NCBI RefSeq assembly: GCF_027912535.1
Contig: NZ_CP115465.1
Coordinates: 2,646,001 to 2,710,000, forward strand
Direction: 5' to 3'
Source of the DNA: Brevundimonas sp. NIBR11
GTDB taxonomy: Bacteria > Pseudomonadota > Alphaproteobacteria > Caulobacterales > Caulobacteraceae
DNA length: 64,000 nt
In this document: piece after piece, positions 26,637-38,207 of the stretch
How positions within the stretch are numbered: the stretch's first letter is position 1
How the letters are laid out: every line of letters begins with the position of its first letter
The notes under the pieces: model-generated
Told to the model about the DNA's origin: nothing
Databases searched by the model: none
What the model saw: only the letters and a program-made list of their open reading frames with translations
Translations under genes and position numbers: made by a program

Positions 26637-27545
26637 ATGCGTCGCTTTCTGATCTGGTCCGCCCTGGCGGTCGTCATCGGCCTGGCCCTGGCCGGGACCG
26701 GCTACTGGGCCTACTGGAATTTCTACGCCCGGTTCCAGCCGGTCACGATCTCGCGGAATCAGGCCGAGATCCAGCGTCTGCTGGACGAGGCGTCGTGGGT
26801 GTCAGGCGGCGGCGGCGGCGAGCCGCTCTACGTCATCGGTTATCGCGACAGCGCCTCGACCCAGCGCTATGAGCGCGAGGAGGCCGAGAAGCTGCGCGCC
26901 GGGGGTGTGGAACTCCGGTCCATCGTCTTCGCCCGCGCCGACCGCGAAGGTCAGGTCCAGTCGACCCCGGCCGAGCGGGCCACAGTCGCCGAGCTGTGGC
27001 TGAGCCGCGACTGGAGCCTCTATCAGCGCTGGACCGCGACGCCGTCGAGGAACTGGACGGCGGCCGGCATTCCCGCCGCCGACGGCAACCTGGCCCGGTC
27101 GGCCGTAGTCGAAGCGAGCCGTCAATTCACGACACGGCTGAACGACCTGCTGCGCGATGCGGGCGCGCCGATCGGCTATCCGCTGGTGATATGGCGCGAC
27201 CGGGACGGGTTCATGAAGGTCTGCGCCTGCGCCGACAGCCGGTCCTGGGCCTTCATCCGCGACGACTTCTCGGCCCCGGATACAGTGGCCCCGTCCAGTG
27301 TCGGAGAGGCCGGTCCGGCCATTCCGCCCACGGCCCCGATCCCCGGCGACGGCACGCCCGAAAGCCTGCCCTATCCGAACCTGGGCCCGATCCCGCCCGC
27401 CGGACAGGCCGTGCCGCCGGCGCAGCCCGGAACGATGCCGGCGCCGTCCGGCGCGACCCAGCCGCGTCCGACCACGCCGCGCACGCCGAGCCGACCGACT
27501 GCGCCGCCCCAGCCCACGCAGCAGGAAGACACGACCTTCTTCTGA
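26637..27545 (+). CDS. membrane-anchored protein with thioredoxin-like core and Pro-rich tail
   Basis: A 302-residue protein: one N-terminal helix (FLIWSALAVVIGLALAGTGYW), a periplasmic domain of about 190 residues, and a tail of about 80 residues rich in Pro, Ala and Thr. The domain (GEPLYVIGYRDSAST, a basic helix, GGVELRSIVFARADREG, ERATVAELWLSRDWSLYQRW) has the beta-alpha-beta order and the W-x-x-R-D-W block of a thioredoxin-like fold. It lacks C-x-x-C where the active site would be, the position holding D-S-A-S. I do not recognise a named family. ATG at 26637 chosen because it precedes RRF and the helix; another start at 26565 is possible. Follows mmsA by 100 bases. Confidence 0.6.
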   Translation: MRRFLIWSALAVVIGLALAGTGYWAYWNFYARFQPVTISRNQAEIQRLLDEASWVSGGGGGEPLYVIGYRDSASTQRYEREEAEKLRAGGVELRSIVFARADREGQVQSTPAERATVAELWLSRDWSLYQRWTATPSRNWTAAGIPAADGNLARSAVVEASRQFTTRLNDLLRDAGAPIGYPLVIWRDRDGFMKVCACADSRSWAFIRDDFSAPDTVAPSSVGEAGPAIPPTAPIPGDGTPESLPYPNLGPIPPAGQAVPPAQPGTMPAPSGATQPRPTTPRTPSRPTAPPQPTQQEDTTFF

Positions 27546-27563
27546 AACCGTCAGGCCGCTCGG

Positions 27564-28730
27564 TCAGAACAGCCGCTTGCAGACGGCGATCAGCCGTTCG
27601 ACGTCCTCATCGGACTGATAGAGGCCGAAGCCGAAGCGCAGGGTGTCGTCGCGCACGTCGGTGACAATCTGCGCGTCCAGGAGCCGCGCCTTCCAGTGCT
27701 GGGCGTCGGCGTGTCGCAGAGCGAGGAAGCGGGCATGCGGACCCTCGGCGTCGCCGATCGGGTTCAGCACCTCGGCGGCGTTCAAGGCGCCGCAATCCCC
27801 GGCCGCCAAGGCCTGTTCGAACCGGGTCCTCAGTCGATCCGCATGAGCCGAGACGTCGGCCGTCGTCAGCCCCTCTTCATCCAGCATCCGGCGCACGGCG
27901 TTGAAGCGGTAGAGGCCGGATGAATCGAACGTCGCGCCCCAGAACCGGCCGCCGTCCTCGCGATACTGAACCCCGTCCGGCGGGCCCGTCAGATTGCCGA
28001 ACTCGGCGAACCAGCCGGTGACGACCGGACGCTCGCAGAAGCCCGGCGGGGCGTGGAGGAAGCAGGCGCCCTCGCCCGTCATCGCGTATTTGTAGCCGCC
28101 CGCCATATAGAAGATCCGGTCCGCCACGCCCGACAGGTCGGTCGGGGTGGCCATAAAGCCGTGATAGCCGTCGACGACCACCCACGGCCCCTCCGGCTTG
28201 GCCAGCGCCGCCAGATCGTCGATGCAGTCGATCGCCTGGCCTGTCTTGAAGAAGACCTGGCTGACCAGAACGAGGTCATGGCCGCCCGCCTTCCCGGCCG
28301 CCGTGAAACGGGCGTCGAAGGTCTCGAACGGCTCCAGCGGCACACGGGTGACGACGATCTCGCCGCTTTCTTCCCAGCGGTCGGCCTGACGGCGGAAGGA
28401 GTGGAACTCGCCGTCCGTGGTCAGGATGCGGACGGGCTTGGTCTCCCAGCCCGAGACGAGGCGGATCAGGAAGTCGTGGGTGTTGGGCGCGAAGACGACC
28501 GTGTCCGGGTCCGGCAGGCCCAGTTCCCTGGCGACATGCTTCTGCGCCTCGGGGATGACCTCGCCGAAGACCAGATCCCATTTCCGGTCGGCGAAATGGT
28601 TCGCCTCGACCCAGGCCCGCACCTGGCCGTCGAACGAGGCGTCTGGCCACAGATGATGGCTGTGCGCCGCGAAATGCAGCCGCTCGGGATCGAGTTCGAG
28701 CGCGCGGGAGAAAAGGGGTTTGAAACTCAT
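27564..28730 (-). CDS. aminotransferase class V-fold PLP enzyme (kynureninase-like)
   Basis: A 388-residue fold-type I PLP enzyme. The cofactor Lys is K214 in MAGGYKYAMTGEG, preceded by D187 in VVVDGYHGFMATP, which would contact the pyridine nitrogen. The N-terminus LHFAAHSHHLWPDAS and FAPNTHDFLIRLVSGW fit the kynureninase/class V group. Substrate unknown; no kynurenine pathway genes are nearby. Lies in the minus direction downstream of secA, 137 bases after it, with a hairpin between. Confidence 0.82.
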   Translation of the reverse strand: MSFKPLFSRALELDPERLHFAAHSHHLWPDASFDGQVRAWVEANHFADRKWDLVFGEVIPEAQKHVARELGLPDPDTVVFAPNTHDFLIRLVSGWETKPVRILTTDGEFHSFRRQADRWEESGEIVVTRVPLEPFETFDARFTAAGKAGGHDLVLVSQVFFKTGQAIDCIDDLAALAKPEGPWVVVDGYHGFMATPTDLSGVADRIFYMAGGYKYAMTGEGACFLHAPPGFCERPVVTGWFAEFGNLTGPPDGVQYREDGGRFWGATFDSSGLYRFNAVRRMLDEEGLTTADVSAHADRLRTRFEQALAAGDCGALNAAEVLNPIGDAEGPHARFLALRHADAQHWKARLLDAQIVTDVRDDTLRFGFGLYQSDEDVERLIAVCKRLF

Positions 28731-28838
28731 CGCCTCTCTTCCCCCATCACCCCGCCCCGCTCAAGCGGTCACAGACGCGCTCATGCAGAGAGGCGCCGCG
28801 CGCCGAGCGTTCGCGCGCCACGAAAGAGCGCAAGCAGT

Positions 28839-28867
28839 GAGCGACCGCGTCGCGAGCGGTAGCGCTC
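28839..28867 (-). terminator. hairpin at the secA 3' end
   Basis: On the minus strand GAGCG-CT-ACCGC, loop TCGCGAC, GCGGT-CGCTC: two five-bp stems with a 2-nt bulge, starting right after the secA stop. No strong T run follows, so termination strength is uncertain. Confidence 0.4.
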
Positions 28868-31723
<2,856 letters not shown>

Positions 31724-31954
31724 GGGCGATCCGGTAGCGATCGAGCGGTCTAGAGCTCTGGGGTCTGCCCTCGAGGGGCGGCGGTGAACGCCGCGAGAGA
31801 GGCTGCCGGACGAGGCGGCGAAACACGCCGCGCAACGAAGCGAAAACCCCTCGACTTGGGCGCAGGCGGGACTTAAGCACCGACCATACCCCTGTCAACG
31901 CGAGGGGCTTTGCAGCCCGGCGTTTGGACCCCTTCAAGCGGGACGGAGCGTCCG

Positions 31955-32962
31955 ATGCGACATTCACGCAACCTTTTGGCGCGCAACCCCCTGCTCCCCC
32001 TCGGCGTCGCCCTTGTGCTGACATTGGCGGCGTGCGGACGCGGCGGCGGCTCGGACACCGCCCCGGAGCCGGGCGACCGGGCCGTGGCCAAGGTGCAGGA
32101 CCAGACCATCTGGGCCTCCGACGTCAAACGTGAAGCCGTGGCGCAGGGGCTGGTGGGTGAGGGCGAGCCTCTGGACGTCACCTCTGACCTGTTCCGGCGG
32201 GTGCTCGACGAGGTCATCGACCAGAAGCTGCTGGCCCGCGAAGCCGAGCGGCGGGGTCTGGACAACTCTGCCCTGGCCCAGCGGCGGCTTGAGGCGACCC
32301 GCGAGCGGATTCTGGGCGACATGCTGGTGGAGAACGTCGTCAACGGGGCGATCTCGGATCAGGCCGTCCAGACCCTGTATCAGGAGCAGCTTCGCCTCGC
32401 GCGGACGTCGGAGGAGATCCGCGTCCGTCTGATCCTGTCGCGGACGAAGCCCGAGGCGGACGCTGTGATCGGCATTCTGGCGCAAGGCGCCAGCTTCGAG
32501 GCCGTGGCCCAGGAACGGTCGATCGACGAGGCGACCCGCTTCTCGGGCGGCGACCTCGGCTATTCGACGGCGGACGTCATGCCTCAGGCCTATGCCAATG
32601 CGCTGCGGGACGCTCCGGCCGGTTCTACCGTGGGTCCGTTCCAGACCGAGGGCGGCTGGGCCGTGCTGCGGGTCGAGGATCGCCGCCGCGAGAGCCCGCC
32701 GACCCTGGATCAGGCCCGGCCCCAGATCGTCCGCTACCTGACCTACGAAGGCGTGCGTCAGCTGCTGGAGGAGCTGCGCGGCAAGGCCAAGGTCGACGTG
32801 CTTCTGGCTCCCGAGGGCAATGCGCCGCAGGAGCCGGCCTCCGCCCGTCCCGCCCCCAGTCCGACCCCGACGGCGCCGACCACCACGGCTCCGGCCCCGG
32901 CCGCGCCCGCGGTCGCGACACCGGCCCCCGCCTCCACGCCTGCGAAAGCCGCCGCCCAGTGA
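31955..32962 (+). CDS. peptidylprolyl isomerase lipoprotein, parvulin (PpiC/PrsA) type
   Basis: A 335-residue periplasmic foldase. Signal peptide with lipobox L-A-A-C (Cys27), then a SurA-like N-domain (AVAKVQDQTIWASDVKREAV, VLDEVIDQKLLAREAERRGL), a parvulin domain at about 150-255 (EEIRVRLILSRTKPEADAVI, QGASFEAVAQERSIDE, GGDLGYSTADVMPQAYANAL), and a 60-residue Ala/Pro/Thr tail. Likely assists folding of exported proteins, an obvious partner of the divergent secA. Its stop overlaps the GTG of argJ (GTGA at 32959-32962), so the two are coupled, although their jobs are unrelated. Confidence 0.9.
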   Translation: MRHSRNLLARNPLLPLGVALVLTLAACGRGGGSDTAPEPGDRAVAKVQDQTIWASDVKREAVAQGLVGEGEPLDVTSDLFRRVLDEVIDQKLLAREAERRGLDNSALAQRRLEATRERILGDMLVENVVNGAISDQAVQTLYQEQLRLARTSEEIRVRLILSRTKPEADAVIGILAQGASFEAVAQERSIDEATRFSGGDLGYSTADVMPQAYANALRDAPAGSTVGPFQTEGGWAVLRVEDRRRESPPTLDQARPQIVRYLTYEGVRQLLEELRGKAKVDVLLAPEGNAPQEPASARPAPSPTPTAPTTTAPAPAAPAVATPAPASTPAKAAAQ

Positions 32963-34356
32963 GCAACGACAAGAAATCCGGCTCGGCCGGCAAGGCGATC
33001 GAACACGCGATCGAAAAGGCCTTCGACCCGCTGACCAGCGCCATCAAGCGTGCGACCCAGCCTCAGCCCCCGGCTCCGACGCCCGCCGCACCCGGCAAGC
33101 CGGGTCTCGAGGTCTCGCCCCTGGCCGTGCCCTTCCCGACCATTCCGCCCATCGGCGGGGTCGAGATCACCACCGCCCGCGCGGGCTTCTACAAGCACGA
33201 GCGCGACGACCTGACGGTCTTCCGATTCGCGCGCGGCACGACCTGCGCCGGGGTCTTCACGCGCCACAAGGTCGGGTCGGCGCCGGTGGATTGGTGCCGG
33301 CGTCATCTGGACGCGCCGGGCGGCGGGCTCGACGTTCGGGCCCTGGTGGTCAACGCCGGTTGCGCCAACGCCTTCACCGGCAAGGCGGGCGCCGACGCCG
33401 CGCGACGGACGGCCTCCGAAGTCGCCAAACGGTTCGGCTGCCGCCAGCGCGACGTCATGCTGGCCTCCACCGGGGTGATCGGCGTCCTGCTCGACGACAA
33501 GAAGATCGCGGCCAAGCTGCACGAAGTCGAGACGAAGCTCGATTCCGAGGTCCCGCCGACCGAGCAATGGGCCGCCGCCGGGCGCGGCATCATGACGACG
33601 GACACCTTCCCCAAGGGCTCCTACGCCGAGACCACGATCGACGGGTTCAAAGTCCGGATCGCCGGGATCGCCAAGGGCTCGGGCATGATCGCGCCGGACA
33701 TGGCGACCATGCTGGGCTTCATCGTCACCGACGCCAACATCCACCCGACGGTGCTGCGCGCCATTCTGGGCCTGCATGTTCGCACGACCTTCAACTCGGT
33801 CACGGTGGACGGCGACACCTCGACCAATGACACCTGCCTGCTCTTCGCCACGGGAGCATCCGGCGCGCCGCGCATCGGCAGGGTCGGCGACCGTCGCCTG
33901 AAGGAGTTCTCGGCCGCGCTCGACAAGGTGATGCTGGATCTGGCCCACCAGCTGGTCCGCGACGGGGAGGGCGCGTCGAAATTCGTGCGCATCACCGTGG
34001 ACGGCGCCTCCAGCCCGGCCTCGGCCCGCAAGCTCGCCAAGTCGATCGCCGACAGCCCCCTGGTCAAGACCGCCATCGCCGGCGAGGACGCCAACTGGGG
34101 CCGGATCGTCATGGCCGTCGGCAAGACCGAGGAGCCGGTCGACCGCGACCACCTGGCCATCAAGTTCGGCCCCCACGTCGCCGCCGTCGAGGGCGCCATC
34201 TCGCCCCACTACGACGAGGCGAAGATGAGCGCCTATATGAAGAAGTCCGAGATCGAGATCACCGTCGACGTCGGCTCGGGCCGGGCCTCCGCGACGGTCT
34301 GGACCTGCGATCTGACCAAGGGCTACATCGAGATCAACGGGGATTACCGGAGCTAG
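32959..34356 (+). CDS. argJ: bifunctional ornithine acetyltransferase/N-acetylglutamate synthase
   Basis: A 465-residue arginine-biosynthesis enzyme that recycles the acetyl group from N-acetylornithine to glutamate. It is made as a precursor that cuts itself before Thr250 (KGSGMIAPDMATMLGF), the new N-terminal Thr being the nucleophile. Also seen: VVNAGCANAFTGKAG, MLASTGVIG, GEDANWGRIVMAVGK, GYIEINGDYRS at the end. The first 65 residues are extra: a Lys/Ala-rich helix (AIEHAIEKAFDPLTSAIKRA) and a Pro-rich linker, making it about 60 residues longer than usual. The GTG start is supported by overlap with the previous stop. A shorter start at an internal GTG near 33127 cannot be ruled out. Confidence 0.94.
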   Translation: MSNDKKSGSAGKAIEHAIEKAFDPLTSAIKRATQPQPPAPTPAAPGKPGLEVSPLAVPFPTIPPIGGVEITTARAGFYKHERDDLTVFRFARGTTCAGVFTRHKVGSAPVDWCRRHLDAPGGGLDVRALVVNAGCANAFTGKAGADAARRTASEVAKRFGCRQRDVMLASTGVIGVLLDDKKIAAKLHEVETKLDSEVPPTEQWAAAGRGIMTTDTFPKGSYAETTIDGFKVRIAGIAKGSGMIAPDMATMLGFIVTDANIHPTVLRAILGLHVRTTFNSVTVDGDTSTNDTCLLFATGASGAPRIGRVGDRRLKEFSAALDKVMLDLAHQLVRDGEGASKFVRITVDGASSPASARKLAKSIADSPLVKTAIAGEDANWGRIVMAVGKTEEPVDRDHLAIKFGPHVAAVEGAISPHYDEAKMSAYMKKSEIEITVDVGSGRASATVWTCDLTKGYIEINGDYRS

Positions 34357-34360
34357 AGCG

Positions 34361-34660
34361 GTGATCGAGTCCTCACTAAGGAACGCCTATCCCGAGCTGT
34401 TCTCCTTCATAGACAGAGGGGAATGCGGAATCGGCTATTCACCGAAGGTCCGCGAATTTCATCTCAAGGTGCGACGGGGCAGCGCGGCGGTTCAGTTGCT
34501 TTCCTTCTGCCCATTCACCGGGCGCAAGTTGCCTTCATCACTGAGGACTCCGTTTTTCGACGAGCTCGACAGGATCGGGCTGAACGACGGTCTGACGGAC
34601 GTCGATCGCGCCCCAATGCAGTTCCAGTCGGAGCGTTGGTGGCTTGATCGAGGCCTGTGA
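34361..34660 (+). CDS. small cytosolic protein, DUF6980-like with degraded Cys motif
   Basis: A 99-residue protein of unknown role. The sequence IGYSPKVREFHLKV followed by LLSFCPFTGRKLPSSLRTPF and FDELDRIGL resembles a family (DUF6980, as I recall it) with the pattern I-x-Y-x-P-K-x-R-E-[Y/F] and C-P-W-C-G-x-x-L-P-x-S-L-R. Here the second Cys is Thr (C-P-F-T-G) and the N-terminal Cys pair is reduced to one Cys, so a metal site is doubtful. GTG start at 34361, four bases after the argJ stop; it may ride on that transcript. Confidence 0.6.
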   Translation: MIESSLRNAYPELFSFIDRGECGIGYSPKVREFHLKVRRGSAAVQLLSFCPFTGRKLPSSLRTPFFDELDRIGLNDGLTDVDRAPMQFQSERWWLDRGL

Positions 34661-34737
34661 CCTTCGGGCTGCCGCGAGCCCATTCCCCTACGCCCACGCC
34701 CGTGCCTAAACTCCCTCCAAAATCGGGGAGTGAGCTT

Positions 34738-36072
34738 ATGAAGGCTGTGATCGCGGGGGCCGTCTTCGCCCTGCTGACCGGGACCGTCGCCAGCGCCCAG
34801 GACGGGACCACGGCGCCCGCCGCCGGCGCCGTCACTCTGGTCCAGGCGGGCCATCTGCTGGATCGCCCGGGACAAGCCCCACGCGGCGCCTCCACCGTCG
34901 TCATCCGCGACGGCAAGGTCGAAGCGGTGCGAGACGGGTTCGTCGGACCTGACGCCTTCCCCGGCGCGTCCATCGTCGATCTGCGCGACCGTTTCGTCCT
35001 GCCCGGCCTGATCGACAGCCATGTGCATCTGACCTCCGACCGCGCCGGGCAGGCGGGGCTGCTGGCCGATTTCACCGACAGCCTGCCGGCCCGCGCCTAT
35101 GAGGCGGCCGGCAATGCCCGCGACACCCTGATGGCAGGCTTCACCACCGTGCGAAATCTGGGCGACGAGGGCGGGGTGACCCTGGCGCTGCGCGACGCCA
35201 CCGCCCGTCACGAGATCGCCGGGCCTCGCATCATCGACGCGGGACGGTCCATCTCGACGACCTCGGGCCATATGGACGCGCGCCTGAGCCTCGCCGACGA
35301 CATTCGCGAACTGATGGGCGATCAGGAGAACGTCTGTAACGGGCTCGAGAGCTGCCGCGAGGCCGTGCGCATCCAGGTCGGACGCGGCGCCGACGTCATC
35401 AAGATCGCCACGACCGGAGGGGTGAACAGCCGTATCGGCGCGGGTCTGGGCGCCCAGATGTTCGAGGACGAGGCCCGCGCCCTGATCGAGACGGCGCACC
35501 TGTACGGCAAGAAGGTCGCCGTTCACGCCCACGGCGCCGACGGCATCGACCTGGCGCTGCGTCTAGGCGCGGACTCGATCGAGCACGGCACCATCTTCGA
35601 CGACGACACCATCCGCCTGTTCCGCGAGTCGGGCGCCTATTACGTTCCGACGCTGTCGACGGTGAATGGCTATCGCACGCGTCTAGCGGCGGATCCCCAC
35701 GCCTATCCGCCCGAGGTCCTGCCCAAGATCCTGTGGCGGATCGAGATCACCGGCCGGTCGCTGCAGGCCGCGGTCCCGGCGGGGGTGAAGATCGCCTTCG
35801 GCACCGACGCGGGCGTCTCCCTGCACGGCCGCAACGCCGACGAGTTCGAGCTGATGGTCCAGTACGGCATGACCCCCATGGCCGCCATCCAGGCCGCCAC
35901 CGTCAACGCCGCCGACCTGCTGGGCCTGTCGGCCGAAGTCGGCTCGCTCGAGCCCGGCAAGCGCGCCGATCTGATCGCGGTCGAGGGCGATCCGCTGACG
36001 GACGTGACGGTGCTCAAGGCGGTGGAGTTCGTAATGCGTGACGGGCGGATTTATCGGAACGATGAAAGCTGA
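34738..36072 (+). CDS. exported metal-dependent amidohydrolase (imidazolonepropionase/Xaa-Pro dipeptidase-like)
   Basis: A 444-residue periplasmic hydrolase with signal peptide [23 protein letters not shown]-barrel metal ligands: H-V-H in [15 protein letters not shown], a probable carboxylated Lys in [10 protein letters not shown], His in [13 protein letters not shown] and [11 protein letters not shown], and Asp in [20 protein letters not shown]. The end [20 protein letters not shown] is typical of this amidohydrolase group. Probably hydrolyses dipeptides with C-terminal Pro or blocked amino acids; the substrate is not certain. GGGGAGTGAGCTT before the ATG is a good ribosome site. Ends 43 bases before bioB. 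Confidence 0.88.
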   Translation: MKAVIAGAVFALLTGTVASAQDGTTAPAAGAVTLVQAGHLLDRPGQAPRGASTVVIRDGKVEAVRDGFVGPDAFPGASIVDLRDRFVLPGLIDSHVHLTSDRAGQAGLLADFTDSLPARAYEAAGNARDTLMAGFTTVRNLGDEGGVTLALRDATARHEIAGPRIIDAGRSISTTSGHMDARLSLADDIRELMGDQENVCNGLESCREAVRIQVGRGADVIKIATTGGVNSRIGAGLGAQMFEDEARALIETAHLYGKKVAVHAHGADGIDLALRLGADSIEHGTIFDDDTIRLFRESGAYYVPTLSTVNGYRTRLAADPHAYPPEVLPKILWRIEITGRSLQAAVPAGVKIAFGTDAGVSLHGRNADEFELMVQYGMTPMAAIQAATVNAADLLGLSAEVGSLEPGKRADLIAVEGDPLTDVTVLKAVEFVMRDGRIYRNDES

Positions 36073-36115
36073 GGCGGTCCTTGCGTCCGCCAGCGGACTG
36101 GGCCACCACGCCACC

Positions 36116-37108
36116 ATGACCGATCTGTCCCTGCCCCGTCACGACTGGACCTTGCCCGAGGTGGAGGCCCTGTTCGCTCGTCCGTTCATGGAACTGGTGT
36201 TCGAGGCCGCGACCGTTCACCGCCGCTGGTTCGATCCGTCCGAGGTGCAGAAGTCCCAGCTCCTGTCGATCAAGACCGGCGGCTGCGCCGAGAACTGCGG
36301 CTACTGCTCGCAGTCCGCCAGTTTCGACACAGGGCTCAAGGCCGAGAAGCTGATGGACACGACCGCCGTCCTCGCCGAGGCCATGGCGGCCAAGGCGGGC
36401 GGGGCGAGCCGCTTCTGCATGGGCGCCGCGTGGCGCGAGCTGAAAGACCGTGACACGCCCAAACTCGCCGCCATGATTTCGGGGGTGAAGGCGCTGGGGC
36501 TGGAGACCTGCGCGACGCTGGGCATGCTGACCGCCGATCAGGCGAAACAGCTGAAGGCGGCCGGACTCGACTACTACAACCATAACCTCGACACCGGGCC
36601 GGAATACTACGCCGAGGTGGTCACGACCCGGACCTATCAGGATCGTCTCGATACGCTGGAGCATGTCCGCGACGCCGGGATGTCGACCTGCTGCGGCGGG
36701 ATCGTCGGCATGGGCGAGAGCCGGCGGGACCGGGCGGGCCTGCTGCATGCGCTCGCCACCCTGCCGGTCCATCCCGACAGTCTGCCGGTGAATGCGCTGG
36801 TGCCCGTCACCGGCACGCCCCTGGGCGAACGGGTCCTCAAGAGCGGCGAGATCGATCCGATCGAGTTCGTCCGCACCGTCGCCGTCGCCCGGATCGTCTG
36901 TCCGAAGGCCATGGTCCGCCTGTCGGCCGGGCGCGAGACCATGAGCCCGGAGATGCAGGCGCTGTGCTTCCTCGCCGGAGCCAACTCCATCTTCGTCGGG
37001 GGCAAGCTCCTGACCACGCCCAATCCGGAACAGGACGAGGACGCGAAGCTGTTCGCCCTGCTGGACCTGAAACCGATGGAGCCCACTCGGGTCGAGGCGG
37101 CGGCGTAA
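36116..37108 (+). CDS. bioB: biotin synthase
   Basis: A 330-residue radical-SAM enzyme that inserts sulfur into dethiobiotin. The [4Fe-4S] motif is C57-x3-C61-x2-C64 ([15 protein letters not shown]). Cys and Arg ligands of the [2Fe-2S] cluster lie in [21 protein letters not shown] and [10 protein letters not shown]. Opening [20 protein letters not shown] gives the start. No other bio genes are beside it; bioY is at 11.5 kb. The in-frame ATG at 36062 would overlap the previous gene and add 18 residues. Confidence 0.95.
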   Translation: MTDLSLPRHDWTLPEVEALFARPFMELVFEAATVHRRWFDPSEVQKSQLLSIKTGGCAENCGYCSQSASFDTGLKAEKLMDTTAVLAEAMAAKAGGASRFCMGAAWRELKDRDTPKLAAMISGVKALGLETCATLGMLTADQAKQLKAAGLDYYNHNLDTGPEYYAEVVTTRTYQDRLDTLEHVRDAGMSTCCGGIVGMGESRRDRAGLLHALATLPVHPDSLPVNALVPVTGTPLGERVLKSGEIDPIEFVRTVAVARIVCPKAMVRLSAGRETMSPEMQALCFLAGANSIFVGGKLLTTPNPEQDEDAKLFALLDLKPMEPTRVEAAA

Positions 37109-37143
37109 CCCGGCCTTAAGCGACCCTGTGGCACACAGGGCGC

Positions 37144-37533
37144 ATGAAACGTCGCGCCTTTCTCGCCGCCCCGCTGGCGCTCGCCGCAACCCCCGCCCTG
37201 GCCTCGGGCGGCGGAGGCGGCGGATCGACCGGCGGCTATGTCCGCTATCCCACGATCACGGCCACCACGATCCGCTCGGACGGTCGTCGCGGGGTGATGA
37301 CGGTCGAGACCGGGGTCGACACGCCGGACGCCGCGGCGAAGCTCCGCGCCGAACAGTCGCAGCCGCGCATGCGGGCGGTGTTCAACATTCTGGTCCAGCG
37401 CGAGGCCAACACCCTTCTGCCCGGCGGCGTGCCCAACGTGGAGCGGCTGCACGGCCAGCTGCAGGCGGCGGTGAACATCATCATGGGCCAGCGGACCAGC
37501 CATCTGCTGATCGGTACGGTGATGATCGTCTAG
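37144..37533 (+). CDS. Tat-exported small protein of unknown function
   Basis: A 129-residue protein with a twin-arginine signal (MKRRAFLAAPLALAATPALA) and a Gly-rich linker (SGGGGGGSTGG). The rest is one domain: YPTITATTIRSDGRRGVMTV, then a long helix (AAKLRAEQSQPRMRAVFNIL) and HGQLQAAVNIIMGQRTSHLL, IGTVMIV. The order, a beta strand, a helix with R-x-x-x-F, a second helix and a last strand, is like the periplasmic domain of FliL-type proteins, but the match is weak. Lies between bioB and the DUF4893 lipoprotein on the same strand. Confidence 0.6.
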   Translation: MKRRAFLAAPLALAATPALASGGGGGGSTGGYVRYPTITATTIRSDGRRGVMTVETGVDTPDAAAKLRAEQSQPRMRAVFNILVQREANTLLPGGVPNVERLHGQLQAAVNIIMGQRTSHLLIGTVMIV

Positions 37534-37569
37534 CTTGACGACGGGCGAGGCGTAGGCCCCTTTGCGGCC

Positions 37570-38205
37570 ATGCGCCTTCTCGCCCTTTCGACCCTTCTGC
37601 TTGTCGCGGCCTGTGCGAGCACGCCTCCGCCCCCGCCTCCGCCGCCATCGGGACCGGGCGCGCCCGTGCTGCGGGACTGGCGCAGCATCGTCACGGCCAC
37701 GGACCGAGACCGCTATATCCGTCGCGACGCCGCCTGGCGACTGGCGCTCGAGCAAGCGCGACGCCAGCCCGGCTCCGGCGATCTGCGCTCATTGGGCGAT
37801 CTGATCGACCAGGACGCCGCCCGGAGCACCGTCACGCCGCCGGTGGGCGAGTATCGCTGCCGCACCGTCAAGCTGGGGTCGCAGGGCGGAGAGACGGGCC
37901 TGGGCTACGTCGTCTACGACTGGTTCCTGTGCCGGATCGAACAGACGCCGCGCGGCCTGAAATTCTCCAAGACCACCGGCTCACAACGCCCGTCCGGCCT
38001 GCTGTTCCCGGAAGACTCTCGCCAGATGGTCATGCTGGGCTCCGTCGCCCTGGCCGCCGAGCCGCCCGCCAACTCCTATGGCCAGCGTCCCGACCGGGAC
38101 ATCGTCGCCGTGCTGGAGCGGATCGGCGCCGCGCGCTGGCGGCTGGTGATCCCCTGGCCGCAGAACGAGTCCAACCTCGACCTGATCGAACTGGTCCCCA
38201 ACTAG
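37570..38205 (+). CDS. DUF4893 lipoprotein
   Basis: A 211-residue lipoprotein: lipobox V-A-A-C (Cys15) followed by a run of prolines. The mature domain matches DUF4893: DWRSIVTATDRDRYIRRDAA, GEYRCRTVKLGSQGG, YDWFLCRIEQTPRGLKFSKT, TGSQRPSGLLFPEDSRQMVM, and the end NESNLDLIELVPN. Role unknown; two Cys (in YRCRT and FLCRI) may form a disulfide. It ends three bases before the monooxygenase GTG, so both are probably one transcript. Confidence 0.8.
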   Translation: MRLLALSTLLLVAACASTPPPPPPPPSGPGAPVLRDWRSIVTATDRDRYIRRDAAWRLALEQARRQPGSGDLRSLGDLIDQDAARSTVTPPVGEYRCRTVKLGSQGGETGLGYVVYDWFLCRIEQTPRGLKFSKTTGSQRPSGLLFPEDSRQMVMLGSVALAAEPPANSYGQRPDRDIVAVLERIGAARWRLVIPWPQNESNLDLIELVPN

Positions 38206-38207
38206 CC

